Below are positions 10,884 to 22,781 of a stretch of 64,000 nt of DNA, piece by piece. The stretch covers positions 15,231,501 to 15,295,500 of the forward strand of contig CM065383.1 of the NCBI GenBank assembly GCA_033060915.1, written 5' to 3'. The number at the start of each line of letters is the position of its first letter. Within the stretch, counting starts at the first letter, position 1. The DNA is from Euryodendron excelsum. Lineage: Eukaryota > Streptophyta > Magnoliopsida > Ericales > Pentaphylacaceae. A program made the position numbers and the translations under genes. The notes below the pieces were generated by a model. The model saw nothing but the letters and a program-made list of their open reading frames with translations, did no database searches and was not told the DNA's origin.

Positions 10884-12295
10884 TGTCGTGTCCCGATTTT
10901 TCGAGTGTCCAAGGTCTTTTCGGCTTGGAGACAAAAAGCACGGAACTCTGTCACTAGAACTCATCCTCCTAGATGTGCAATTGCGACTAGGTTTGAAAAT
11001 TGCTTGACTAAGGGCTTTTCAGAAAAATAGGAGTTGCCACCTAACTTGAGTAAGGTGAGTTAGGGCACCTAAAACTAAGTGTTAATCCAAAGATTAAACT
11101 TAGGGTTTTTTGAAAAAGGTTTTGAAAACTCCCTCAAGAGAGGGTTTTTAACAAAATAGGTTATTTGGCAACCTTTGGAAAGATTTAAGCCTTTTTGGAA
11201 AATAACTCCATTTTGGTCATTTGAAATAGAAATCTTTGGTTCGGGGGTTAGTTACGTGTAGGGAAGATATCCTAAGATCATCACCTTACCCCGCCCTTTC
11301 GGTATCTACATGTCTAATCACTTTTTGTTCACTCACTAGAATAACCAGTTACCATTGTCCACTTAATATCCACTTTAGAATTTTGAAAACGGGGTTTAGT
11401 CATCACTTTTCGAACGGATGATGCATGATGCAAGTTTTTGGAAGAAGTTTAAAAATAATGGGGGTTTTGAAAGAGTTTGGAATAGAAACTTTGAATTTAT
11501 TGAAATTTTTGAAAAAGTAATTGGAGTTGAAATAAAATTTTGATCGCACCATTTTAGGTTGCCTATGTATCTCATTTGGCGAGAATCAGGTCAATCGTAG
11601 TTCAGGCAAGAGCCCGATGGAAAATAGGCGCGCTAAGGCCTTTGGAAGGTTTGAAGATACTTTGGGGTCATTGGAAAAGTTTAAGACACTTTAACGTCTT
11701 TGAAAAAGTTTAAGACACTTGGAGGTCTTGGGGAGTTGAAAACACTTTGTGGTCTTGGAAGTTGAAGACTTTTTGTGGTCTTGGAAGTTGAAGAATCTTT
11801 GTGGTCTTGGAAGCTTTGACTTGAAATTGGATGGTGGAGTGTTTTGAAAATGTTTTTGGATCAACTTAAGGGAGTTTTTAGAAAAGTGCTTTGGCATGTC
11901 TCAAGAGAACTTGAAAGTGTTTTTGAAGTCTTGTTTTGAAAACCTTAGAGGCATGATTTTAGAATGTTTTGATGAATTAGTTTCTGAAAGTGGTTTTTGA
12001 AAATGGCTAAGGGTTTAGAATTTTAACATGGACAACCTTAGAGGTTGTTCTTGACTTATCACTTTTCCTTGGAATCCCTAACTATGAGAAGACTAGGGAT
12101 ACCTTAGGTTTGTGACCTTTTGAAAACATTTTTGAAAATGTCTTGAAGATGGAGTGCAAGAACATTTGAAGAGTTTATGGAGTTGGTTTTTTTTTATCAA
12201 CAGAGTATGAGGTTTTGGAAAAATGAGTTATGAGAATGGTTTAAAATTAAGTAATCATTTAGAAAATGGTTCATGAGTTGAAACCTTGAAGTGTA

Positions 12296-12470
12296 CTAAC
12301 CTAGGTTGGGTTGGCCTAGGGTTAAGGGAGACCTAAGGTTAACTAACTTGGGTTAGGTTAACCTAGGGTTAAGATGAGTTAGGGTTAGGTCAACCTAAGG
12401 TGAGTGAACTAGGGTCAAGTTAACCTAGGGTTGGGCAACTAGGGTCAAGTTAACCTAGGGTTGGATTGGA
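12296..12470 (-). repeat. Degenerate ~25-bp repeat with TTAACCTAGGGTT core
   Basis: Several imperfect copies of GGTTAACCTAGGGTT lie within the U5 of the inverted solo LTR. It is not telomeric: neither the unit nor its register matches TTTAGGG arrays. Confidence 0.5.
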
Positions 12471-13715
12471 AAATGATTTTGAAAGTTGGTTTGATGCACT
12501 TTTGGAAAGAGTTTTGAAAAACAAAACATGTTATGCAATGGACTTTGGTGGACAACCCTTTTGAAAATCATTTCCATGAAAATTTTAACTCTAACCAAAA
12601 GTATGGTTTACATGGTTGGTGTTTGGAGACCATTCCAAGGAAGGTTTCCTCATGGCCATTATAACCTTTATCTTGACAAGAGTGGAAATTTCAAAAATCA
12701 ACATAATGACGGCAACTTTTTAGAAAATCATTTTTGATGCAAAGATGGAGAGAATACATTTTTGAAAATCATCTTTTGAGAAGGATTTTGAAAACCATTT
12801 TTCAAGGGAGACATTCCATTAAGAGAGGGTCCATATGGCCAAAAAAAAGGGAGACCACTCAAGAGAGGGTTCCATGGGGCCATTCCAACCACTGCACTTA
12901 AAAAAATGGAAATCTTGAAAATTGGAGAATTAAAAAGCAACCTTTATGCAAATTAAAATGTCATGAAGCCAAAATGAGAGTTAGGAAGGTTAGTAGGGGA
13001 TCTTCTAAGGTATGATTTCTAAAATCCCATCCTAAACTTCAAGGGGCCAACTCTTCGACCAATTTTTGAAAGAAATATAGAGCTTGGAAATGACATGGAG
13101 CCAAAAGTAATGTAAACAATATGGATCAGGGTAATAAGCATAAAAATGAAACCAAGCAAACAAGACATGATCAAAATAATAATATGCAAGGGGTCATGAA
13201 TACATACAAGGCTTATAGGCTTCACCATATAAACAAAGGGCTCCTAAGCCATACCATCTTAAAGTAGGCTAGTGAGAGGTCCCCCTATACGGTGGCTCTC
13301 ACTTGCTTTCCTCTAGGCATAATCTAAGAGCCCTCTTGGCTCAAGCATGCAAGAAAAGGGGGTTTGAAGATGGGGATTAAAATAAGGAATAGCCTAAGTA
13401 GGTTAGGAGGGAAAAGAGAAGAGTGGGGGAAGACACAAATGTAAAAGGAATACCACCTTTTGCCTTCAATACACTTGTAGTCTTTAAAGGATGCTTTGAT
13501 TGGAGCTTGAATGACTTCAAGAAGGCTTAGAGGGCTAATAGAGAGTGTTTGATGGTGTATAAGGCTTTATATGTGAAGTATATAGGCTTAGGGATGATGG
13601 AATCTAGCATAAGTGTTAGAGGGATGAAGTGTGTATAGAGATTCGCAGTTCTGGAGTGATTTCAGCAGAGCTTCACATCAGAAATCAGAGTTGGAATATG
13701 CAAAGGGGGGTCTGA

Positions 13716-13723
13716 TATTTATA
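13716..13723 (-). promoter_or_regulatory. TATA box of the inverted solo LTR
   Basis: TATAAATA on the minus strand, about 1.8 kb from the LTR start at 15537. This is the same spacing as in the host LTR. Confidence 0.65.
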
Positions 13724-13902
13724 GACATTCTGGAACAAGCCTAGCACATGTACTACATGCACCTGGCCAAAATTTGACCTGGTGTATGTAGGATATGCGC
13801 AAGTACTGTTCCATTGCCAGAATGACACGTGGCACCCTGTGTACTGGTTAAATCTTAACTGTTGATAGAAGTTTGGTCAATCTGATCAAAATTTGAGCGC
13901 AT

Positions 13903-14570
13903 GTAGCATATGTTCCATCACCGAGAAGGTTTGTCCAAACTTTGTCTCGATAATTCAGCCAATCGGGAAGGTTTCGAGAGAATCAGTTGCACCCTCGGTG
14001 TTCTCTCGATGCTTCTCGTGGACTTTCATGTTTTCGAAAAGTTCGAATCGTGTTTGGAAGCATGGGATATTATCTCGGGAAGTGTGCATAAAAGGACACT
14101 TTTGCGAAGCATCTGTGATACGCTCCAAGGGTGTTCGAAAGTGGCTGTTTTCGTGTCGTGTGATCGAGGCCTTCGGGAAGCTATCTTTTCGATCGGACCG
14201 TACTGATGGAAAGTACTCTGGAAATACTTTCAAAAATTCCTAGATTTATGCATTTCTCAAGTCGTTTGATATACGTTTTACTCAGGGAATTGGAGAAAAA
14301 GTCAACCTTAGCGGAGCGTTTGCGAGACGCTCCAGGGGTTACTGAAAGTTGTAGTTTTCGCAGCGTACGATGAAGGGCTTCATGAAGCGATCTATCCGAT
14401 CGAGTCGTACCGATAGAAAGATCTATGAACGAGCTTCCAAGAATTCCTTGACTTACACATTTCTCAAGTCAGTTGACAGTGCGTTATAACTAAAGAATCG
14501 GGAGAAAAGACAACTTAGGCGGAGCGTCTGTGAGATGCTCCAGGGAACTTTTATCGAGTCGTGAGCGTTT
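13903..14570 (-). repeat. ~207-bp tandem repeat in U3 of the solo LTR
   Basis: Copies of a GC(G/A)T(T/C)TG motif start at 14109, 14316 and 14524, with a decayed copy near 13903. In the best copy GGAGCGT and ACGCTCC form a hairpin (14313-14333). Confidence 0.7.
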
Positions 14571-15035
14571 AACGTCGTAGGATCCTCCTCGGGTTAAACA
14601 AGGGTGTATGGTGAAACCCTTTGCTCGAAATCCCAAGACCGGTGCTGTTTTGGGGCATGTTTGGATTGCCAGGGGCAAAATGGCCATTTTGCCCAAGATT
14701 AGCTGGAAATGGTTAGGAATGGTTTGGTGTGTTGTGTTAAGCGCGTAGGGTTGTTCCGAGATGGTTATGGGAGAGTCTTTTACCGTTCGGCAGGGTTTGT
14801 GCCGTGCTGAGGCGTTCAAAGGTAAAACTGTCATTTTAACCGGAGCGAACTGGAATAGGACCGGATTTGGACCAAATGGCATGCGGGGGACGCCTAATGG
14901 TTTAACAACATTTTGGAAGGATGGACTTGTCATTTTGAGGAATTTTGAACGTTCCCAAAATGTGCCGGGAGGCCCAAGGGGTAGGTTTGGTCATTTTTCA
15001 CCGAGTCAGGCTAGCAGGCGCCGGTATTGACCTAG

Positions 15036-15380
15036 GTGTTGGTTCTCGAGACCACCCGGTCTCGGGAAACTACTTGTGCAGTGTTGGTCTCTGAGAACGC
15101 CCAATTTTAGAGAGCTACCTGTAGGAGTGGTGTTGGTTCCTGAGAACGCCTGGTCCTAGAAAGCTATTTGGAAGGGTGGTGTTAGTCTCTGAGAACGCCT
15201 GGTCTCGGAAAGCTACCAAATGACGGACATTCTACATTGGCGGGCTAGCAGGGGCCAAAACTGAACCGTCTGGAACTTGATGAGGTGTTGGTCCCCGAGA
15301 TCGCCCGATCCCGGGAAGCTACTTGGATGGCGTTGGTTTCTGGGACCTTTCGGTTCGGAAAGCTGCCTACAATAATGGTG
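15036..15380 (-). repeat. 45-49 bp tandem repeat in U3 of the solo LTR
   Basis: Units starting GTGTTGG or GTGTTAG lie at 15036, 15081, 15130, 15179 and 15285, with a diverged unit near 15331. Each contains a GAGA(A/C)C(G/A)CC box and a GAAAGCTAC-like end. Confidence 0.7.
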
Positions 15381-15540
15381 CTTATGGCTCCAGCAGGTCC
15401 TTGTGGACCCGAGAAGCGACCAGTTGGTTGGATTAGAGATTGTAAGGCTCATGTTGAACCTGCATGTGTTGTGATGTTGGAAAACTGAGCCCGGTCGGGC
15501 CGGAGATTACTTAGCGGGCAAAAATGGGGTGCTTACACCG

Positions 15541-16480
15541 ACCTTTCCAAATTCTAAACTTTCCTAAACTTCAAATCTTTCCAAATCTATAACTTTCTAA
15601 ACTCAAAACTTTCTTACCTTCAAAACTTCCCTATTTCAATACTTTCTTAAAACGAAACCTTTCCTATTTCAAAACCTGTCCTAATTTCAAAACTTTCCTA
15701 ATTCGAAAACTTTCCTAAAATGAAACTTTCCTAAAATAACACTTTCCTAAAATGAAACTTTTCTAAAATAACACTATCCTAAAATGAAACTTTCCTATTT
15801 TGAAACTTTCCTAATTCAAACCTTTCCTAAATCTAATCTCCCCTAATCTTCCAAGTCCAACATTCGAGTCAAATCTTTTTAAAACTCTTCCAAGTCAAGT
15901 CCAATCTTTCTTAAACTCCGACTCTCCATGTTTTCTAAATCTCTTCCAAGTCCAGTCAAATCTTTCTTAGTCTTGAGTCTTTCCTAAATCTATCTTTCTT
16001 AAGTCTAAGTTTCCTAAACCTCAATCTTTCCAAAAACAAGTCCAAATCTTTCCTCTAAGTTCTATTTTTTCAAATCAAAGTCTAAACCTTTCGATTCCAA
16101 ACTCTAATTTTTAATCTTTTATTCTAAGTTCAAATTAAAAATCTATTTTCTATAGAACTCTTGTCCGAACTACGACTGACCTAATCCTTCAAAAAGAATA
16201 CGTAGGCAACCCTCATGGGTGCGGTCACAACCTTTTTCAAATCTCAAATTCCACAACATTTTTCATATTTCTATTTTCACAACTTCTTTCAAATCTCCAA
16301 TTCTACAATCTTCTTCAAGTTTCTAATTCCATGATCTATTTCAAACTTTCAACTCCAAATTTCTATTTCCAAATCTCTATTTCTAATTTCTAAAACTTTC
16401 CAATTCCCTAATCCTTTTCAAATCTCTCTTAAATCAAATCATTTTCTTTCCAAATCTAACTCTCTTTTCTTGCACTTGCA
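15541..16480 (+). repeat. Low-complexity continuation of U5 with ~16-bp repeat
   Basis: This continues the host LTR after the solo-LTR insertion. AAACTTTCCTAAAAT and variants are tandemly repeated at about 15665-15830. There is no coding content. Confidence 0.6.
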
Positions 16481-17020
16481 TATCATGCATCATGTCTTTT
16501 TAAACATTCTTTTTCTAAAGTGGATAGAATTGTACATTTGTTAGTTGAAGACTTTCATAGGTGAATTTAGGGTAAATAGACATGTAGGTACCGCAAGGGC
16601 GGGATAGGGTGATGGCTTAGTGCGTCTTCCCTACACGTAACCAACCTCCGAACCTAGATCACTGTTTTCAAAGACCAAAATGGAGTTTAATTTCAAAAAT
16701 GGCTTAAAAGTTTTCCAAAGGTTGCCAAACAACCTGTTTTCTTAAAAACCCTCTCTAAAGGTAGCATTTTCAAAAATCATTTTCAAAAACCCTAAGTGTC
16801 TTTTCGGATTGTGCTTAGTTTTTAGGTGACCTAACTCACATTAATCAAGTTAGGTGGCGACTCCAAATGTTTTCTAAAAGTCCTTTATTCAAACCAATTT
16901 TCAATTCAAACATAGTCACACTCATTCTTCTAGGAGGGTGAGTTCTAACAAGAGAGTACAATGTTTTTCCCGCTTGTCTGTGTATTCCTCGAGTGCGAAA
17001 AATCTAGGTGCGACAACAGC

Positions 17021-18660
17021 CACCTGTGGTGTCTAATCAATCGCACACTATTGATCACTCTGAACCAAGTGCATCAATTCCTATTGTTACAAGGAGTGTA
17101 AGTAAAATTATAGTTGCTTTATACTTGCTAGACCCACTGGTGTAACTGCTAAAATAGTAATTGGTAAAATGTCTGCTTAAAATATTTGTCAGGTGGGTCG
17201 GGGTCAAAGCGTGTGCGGGGCCTAGTCTTGGAAAAGGATTAACTAAACTAATTGATGACGATTCCGGGGAAAGGCTCCCAGTGCCGATTTTTGAAGGGTT
17301 TAACACATTTTGCGGTCCTTATGCTCCCAAATGTTTAAACTAGCTGGGGATTGCAAGTAGAAGGTATTGTCCTATTGAAGGATTTGCCAAGAGATGGAAA
17401 CTTGTTGACCCAATAGTTAAGGAAACTATTCTACAATTTGTGCGGGTAATAATTCTACACTACTCAACAACAAATGTCTTCTGTTAATAGGTTACAAACT
17501 ATATATTCAACAGTTTGCGAGTACTTTTAACTTATTGTTGTTTTGATAGGATAAATTTTGCATCACTACTAACGAGGATTCAGATGAGAACAATCCTGTA
17601 GTCCTTGTTGTGATAAATAAGAGGGCTAATCTTTTGCATAAAAATTGGAAAGGCAAGATGAGTAAGCATTATCACAAGTCAAAAAAAGCTATGGTTGATC
17701 CATACAATGAACCATACAAAGGGGTGAAGGTGGATGACTGGAACTACATGATTGATCATGTATTTACGAGTAAAACATTTAGGGTAAGTTTACCACCATT
17801 TAATTTCAGTTTAAAATTGTAATGAATTGTGATTAATTCAGTTTGAAGTTTAAGTATATATTTCTTTTTTGTAGAAACAATCAAAAGCTGGTAGAAAGAA
17901 AAAGAAAAAGTTGTCATACGGCCATTCCCTGGGATCGAGATCATTTGCTACTACGATGACTAAAAAGGTGAGTGTTGATGTTATGTAAAACACATTATAA
18001 GTTTTGTATTTTTTAAGGTATATAACTCATCTTTTCAATAGAAGTAAATGACTTATGTACTTGATTGACTTTGCAGCCATGAGCCACAGATAAAGAAATG
18101 CTAGATTTTATTGATTAGTTTAAGGATGGACATCAGTCAAAAAAGACAAAAGAGTGGCTCCACCCAGAATGCAAGAGGTAATACGTATATATTTAAGCCT
18201 TATACACTCTTGTACAATACTAGCTCATTGGACTATTAGTATTGTCAAAAAATGGTAACTAATTTATAACCTTTGTTTTTTTTTTTTGACAGGAAGAGAT
18301 GGTGAAAATTCGTGACGATGCTAAGGCATCCGACATACATATAATACCGGAAGAAATATCAAGGAAAGCGCTTGGTGAGAGAAAAGGGTACATCTTTGGA
18401 TTTGGGGTAGGTCTGAAGCCATCTTGGGCTATGATAATGAGTCTCGTTCAAATCAAAAGCTCAAGACACTTGCATATGAATTAGAGATACTTCATGAGGA
18501 ACAGGAAAAAGAGAAGGAGGAGCGAGAAAAGGAGCGGAAAGAGCAACAAAGAGAGAGAGAGGATGAGAAGAGGAGCCGCGATGAACTACAAAAAAAATTC
18601 GACGAACTTTAACATTTGATGATGCAACAGATGAAGGCATGTGAAAATAGTCAAGGAATT
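17021..18660 (+). pseudogene. CACTA-associated plant transposase (Ptta/En/Spm, Transposase_24-like) pseudogene
   Basis: At least five exon-like blocks with GT-AG borders are visible. They are a Ser/Pro-rich block (17021-17105), a block with LGKGLTKLI and CPIEGFAKRWKLVDP (17193-17450), LLHKNWKGKMSKHYHKSKK through DHVFTSKTFR (about 17550-17785), a block with YGHSLGSRSF (17876-17968), and TKEWLHPEC (about 18077-18178). A downstream exon (18296-18612) reads ALGERKGYIFGFGVG and, after a frame change at about 18420, a charged coiled coil. The order matches plant transposase family PF03004. In-frame stops lie at 17341 and inside the 18077-18178 block (two). The 5' end was cut off by the retrotransposon. 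Confidence 0.75.
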
Positions 18661-19524
18661 TGGTATGGGTCCATGTCTTACAACTCCGACTCTCTTTAAT
18701 TATGCAGTTGAAAATAATATGTTTGCCAAAATGGTTAATTTGTACATATCTAATTCATGTTTAGCTGGTTAGATGATTCAACGCTGATGCCCACTCTAAG
18801 AACCTCTACTAAGTCCATGTAATAAAACTCCTCTGAGTTCGGTCTAAGATATTATTCTGATTCGATTGGGAAGTCATTGAATTTATAACAAAATCAAATT
18901 GCCTCTTTCTTCTGCTTAAAATCAAATCGACCGTTAGACAATAAATAAGACACAATGGTTATTCATTTTTTTTGTTCTGCCTACATCAAGTTTAAATTTT
19001 GTAAGTCTTTTGTAATAATCACATTAGAATTTCTATTTTAGAAGTGTTACTAATGAAATCTTTTTATTTCCTGTGTTTATTCTTTTACAAATTGCTGATG
19101 GCCATTATGGACGAAGATTTTGTGGGACGAAGTTTTGGTGGGATGAGGATTTTAGATGTTGATATTATAGCTAATTGCACATGTTATTTTAGGCTAGTTC
19201 ATACTTATGAGTAAAGGTTTCTGATTATGAATATTAGACTTGGCTGGATTTTACATGCATTTTAGAATTTTATTGTTTAGATAGGTGGATATAGTTTTGT
19301 GGATGTTGGCACTGATATTTATATTGAAATTAAGTATATAGTTTCTTTATACGAAGCTTTGTGTATCTGTTAAGTTAGAATTGATTGTGATTCGTATAGG
19401 TTTCGAATAATAATGGTCCTCTCCAATGTCTTCTTAGTAAATAAGCAACTAATTCTTTGGCTACTAACATGTTTTGGTTGCAAAAGTCCTTATGATCGTG
19501 AGATTTGTAACTACTTATATTGGT
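18661..19524. other. AT-rich, no gene seen (CACTA 3' region)
   Basis: This lies between the transposase remnant and the subterminal repeats. No coding or RNA feature could be supported. Confidence 0.5.
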
Positions 19525-19885
19525 CACTATAAGATGACTTTGACGAACAATTAGCTATAGCGACTAATAATTAGTCGCAAAGTGTAGTCGCCGCTGACTA
19601 AGTGTTGGCAACTATAGGAGTTTGGAGACTAACGTCAATGGTTGTCGTATGATATCTTTTGGTGACTAACTACCTTTTGGCGACTACCAATTTAGTCACC
19701 ACGTTTAGTCGCCATTGATCACATATCAGTGACTAACCAAAACTTAGTTGCCATAACATTTAGTAATCCCTAATAGGCCACTAAATAATTTAGTTGCCAC
19801 CTTCGTCGCGAATTCATATTGGCGACTAAAAAAGAACATTCAGTGACTATTTTATTTGTTACTAAACATGTTTTTTCTTATAGTG
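19525..19885 (+). repeat. CACTA subterminal repeat region and right terminal inverted repeat
   Basis: Many GCGACTAA/TTAGTCGC motifs are present, including the palindrome GCGACTAATAATTAGTCGC at 19560-19578. CACTATAAGA also occurs on the plus strand at 19525, facing the terminal copy that ends at 19885. Such motifs are where CACTA transposase accessory proteins bind. Confidence 0.75.
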
Positions 19886-21098
19886 TATGTTTTCAAATGT
19901 TCTAGCTAGATACTTATTAAATTATTATTGAATACCCTCACCATTGATTTGCATATACTAACTGCTTTGTCAAGACATAAAGTATTACAAACATAATTAA
20001 AACTCTAAATTTTTCAAAGAATTTAGATTTTAATTACCAAGAATATAAAAACAATTCATTCTAGATTAAAATTAAGAGTCTTAGATTCCTACCAGAGGTT
20101 TGAATATAAAAACACACCAGACAGCGGACTCGTATAAATTATAAAAACATCTGAAAAGTGAAAAGTAAATCAACATTTATTTTACTTTACATTACTCTTA
20201 TATTAATTAAAATACTCCTAAAGTTAAACTTGTTTACAAAATAAAAAATAATTACATGCATAAAATATAAGTGCTCATGCCTGTGTATGCAATATACCAA
20301 ACGTTTGTAAAAATACTAAGTTTTTGAATAAATTTGGAATGAAAAGACAAACCTTAATTGATCATCCTAATACCGTCATGTAATCTTCACAATTGGTTCC
20401 AAGAATAAAACTAGCTACTCATGATAATAAAAAGAAGTTTATTACAGCAGAATAATAGTAAAAAAAATTAAAAGAAAAAATTAATTGAGTAAAAAGCTGC
20501 TAACAAACTAACTGAAAATATATCCCTAAGAAAGGAAACAATTGAATGGAGCTCTCTGACTTCTTTTCTGAAGCTCCCCCTCCTTTTCCTTTGAAGCTCT
20601 CTCCTCAATTTATAAGTTTCAATGAACTCTATATTGTTTTTTTTTAATCCTTTGCCGACAATATTATCGCATCGTGACAAAAAACTTCAATTCATTAGCC
20701 TTTGCTTTGCTTGTCCTTGTCGGTCACTTGTTTCTTTAATTTTCTTTCTTTTATTTGTTTCTTTACTTCCACACCACACCTGCACACACATGTATATAGA
20801 TATAATATACTTATATATATATATATAATATACTTATAATATAAAATAAGTATATTATATGTATACATATACATATAATACATACACATAATAATGGCAC
20901 CCATATATATTCTCAGTATTAACTATGATCTGTGTCCATGCCTGCTTTATTTTGTTCGGTTTTAGCTATGAATCTACAGAAAACACAAAAAATATTAAAA
21001 AATACTAAAATTATATTAAAATAATAAATAATGTGTAAATAATACCTCTCAATAGCTTACAATTAAGGACTCTGATTATACTTTTTAGAGTACAATCA
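19886..21098 (-). repeat. Athila 3' LTR, visible 1.2 kb part
   Basis: It aligns throughout with 54378-55597 and ends TACAATCA at 21098 (TGATTGTA on the minus strand), next to the polypurine tract. The other about 640 bp should lie beyond the left end of the CACTA element. It contains an AT-rich palindromic stretch at about 20805-20885. Confidence 0.85.
20607..20614 (-). promoter_or_regulatory. Athila 3' LTR TATA box
   Basis: TATAAATT on the minus strand, about 485 bp inside the LTR. The same box is at 55094-55101 in the 5' LTR. Confidence 0.6.
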
Positions 21099-21113
21099 CA
21101 TCCCCCAATTAAA
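21099..21113 (-). promoter_or_regulatory. Athila polypurine tract
   Basis: On the minus strand TTTAATTGGGGGATG abuts the LTR start TGATTGTAC. This sets the LTR boundary and orientation. Confidence 0.7.
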
Positions 21114-22781
21114 TTTTTGCTAGTCCCTAAAAAAATAATAATCACACTTAAAAAGATAGGCTCAACTTTTGCAAGAATCACAAGTGCATTTAGCATATGT
21201 ATCAAGCCTTTAAATCACTAGCTTACCCCTAGTGGACGAGTGATGTCTTATGAGAATTTCCAGTGATGGTACCCACAAACATCAAAATGTGACCTGCAAG
21301 TGAGGTTAATGAAGAAAAATATTACATGTATCAAAACACAAGTATATTCTATATATCCTACTGATCAATATACAAGCAAGATAATATCTTAAAATAACAT
21401 ATGAGAGGCTTTTGTATGTATGTAATCATTACATAATAAGAAAAGTATTACAACATTAAAACACATATACATCCTTTAAACTTTGATTCAACCTCACTGG
21501 ATATTCTCTTAAAAAGAAAAAATATAGGCATCTCACATTGGTTGTCTTTGTAAAAGAGTAAATGTAAACTAATATCAAAAGAGACAATCATAAAAAATAA
21601 AAATAAAAATAACGTGAATATGTAAAGTGAGAGACGACTTGACATAGCTCCATGAAATAATACTCAATGTTAAAATTACACAAGCAATTGATAAGTGAAT
21701 TCTTTACAAAGTGAATGAACAAGCAATGTACATATCAAATCCTTGAGGACTTTGTTCTGGTTGTATCTTAGCAATAAAGTTTAAGGTAGGAAGAAAGAAA
21801 AAATACAATGCTCAAAACATGTGTGATCAAGGCATAAATTGATCAATGAATACATATATTCAATTTTCCAATTTCATTGGACTTGATTTGATATTTTTTT
21901 CAACAGCCAACCTCTTCTTCTTCTACTTTTTTTTACTTCCCCTTTTTCTTTGTTTTTTTTTCTTCGTTGCTAATTTATTTTTTTCATATTGCAAATAGTT
22001 CACCCCTTTTTTCAATTCAACTTGCACAAGTGAATATACTTGTGTTGTCATATTTAAGGATGGAATTTTAGCAATGATATATATAGCAAGAGACAAAGAA
22101 ATAGGCTTAAAGATAGTTCCAAGAAAATTATATCAACAAAGAAATATGTGGCTCAAAAGGTCAAAGGTGATGTCGATTTATTTTTTAAAGTGCACAATAA
22201 CTCAAAGTTCTAATAATTCAACATATTCAATTACCGTAGCAATTTAACAATTAAGTCAAATACAAGTATAATGGAGTTATTGAAAGAGTGATGTAGAAAA
22301 AATTCATCAAGAGTAAATGTAAACACTCTAAAAGGTATGATTGGCTTTAAATCTCACTTGGTAACTAATCCCCACTTTTGTAAAGATGAAACTATATGAT
22401 ATGTAATAATACTAAACTTATCATGTTATGATAATAAGTGATGTAAAATAGCCTCTTTCTATGTGTCAAGATAAAATCTTATAATTGTATTAAAAAGAAA
22501 GGATAAAACAAAATTTATATTAAGGTGAATGAAAATATGCTTCAACAAATCCCCAAAATCTAAATTTTCATTGCACATAAAACTGTACAAAATTATAAAA
22601 GATATACAAACCTCTTTTATAGATCTCAAGTGCATTCAAATTGTACACTTCCCGGCCTTGGGCATGTTTTTGCTTTTGTTTTTTTTTCTTTTTAAAGATA
22701 TAAAATATCTGCAAAATAAATGTTAGTCATATTTATAAATAAAGATAAACAAGAAAATAAGACACTCAAACCTAACACACC
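21114..22781 (-). other. Athila 3' non-coding region, part 1
   Basis: AT-rich, with no ORF showing a recognisable domain. In Athila elements this position, between integrase and the 3' LTR, carries an envelope-like ORF or long untranslated sequence. I see no transmembrane-bearing envelope-like frame here. Confidence 0.5.

Larger units (their letters stand above)
10884..15537 (-). repeat. Inverted 4.65 kb solo LTR of the same family, inside the 3' LTR
   Basis: On the minus strand it starts TGTAAGCACCCC at 15537 and ends GGGACACGACA at 10884. Both ends align with the host LTR ends. Flanks are CCGAT (10879-10883) and CCGAC (15538-15542), a 5-bp target duplication with one change. The host LTR continues on both sides with the same low-complexity sequence. 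There is no internal region and no second LTR, so it is a solo LTR, presumably left by LTR-LTR recombination. Confidence 0.85.
1..17015 (+). mobile_element. Tat/Ogre-like non-autonomous LTR retrotransposon (5' LTR outside window)
   Basis: The order is leader, gag (plus), non-coding spacer, antisense ORF (minus), polypurine tract, and one very long 3' LTR that starts at 7514 and ends at 17015. No protease, reverse transcriptase, RNase H or integrase can be found between gag and the antisense ORF, so the element must have depended on another copy for pol. The alternative zinc knuckle in gag, the antisense ORF before the 3' LTR and the multi-kb LTR point to the Tat/Ogre group of Ty3/gypsy; gag-only elements of this kind are called TR-GAG. 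It sits inside a CACTA transposon, whose sequence resumes at 17016. The 5' LTR and the left target duplication lie left of the window. Confidence 0.8.
7514..17015 (+). repeat. 3' LTR of the Tat/Ogre-like element, split by an inverted solo LTR
   Basis: It starts TGTAAGCACCC after the polypurine tract and ends GTGCGACA at 17015. Without the insertion at 10884-15537 and one 5-bp duplication it is about 4.84 kb. A TATA box lies at 9240-9247, giving a U3 of about 1.7 kb and an R-U5 of about 3.1 kb. Both ends match the ends of the inserted solo LTR, which supports the boundaries. U3 is built of diverged repeats; R-U5 is low-complexity, rich in A, C and T. Confidence 0.85.
17016..19885 (+). mobile_element. 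CACTA (En/Spm) transposon, right part
   Basis: The right terminus is TTCTTATAGTG at 19885, which reads CACTATAAGAA inward on the minus strand, a CACTA-type end. The last 360 bp carry many subterminal (G)GCGACTAA motifs in both orientations. A decayed transposase-associated gene lies upstream. The left half is separated by the retrotransposon at 1-17015 and is outside the window. Athila LTR sequence begins immediately at 19886, so the CACTA is inserted in that LTR. Confidence 0.8.

Noticed and set aside
12296..12470. Interstitial telomere repeat
   Set aside because: The unit GGTTAACCTAGGGTT is about 25 bp, irregular, and not TTTAGGG-based; it is part of LTR sequence.
13893..14243. Overlapping 92-116 residue ORFs on both strands near 14 kb
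   Set aside because: They lie in the 207-bp U3 repeats of the solo LTR and have no domain.
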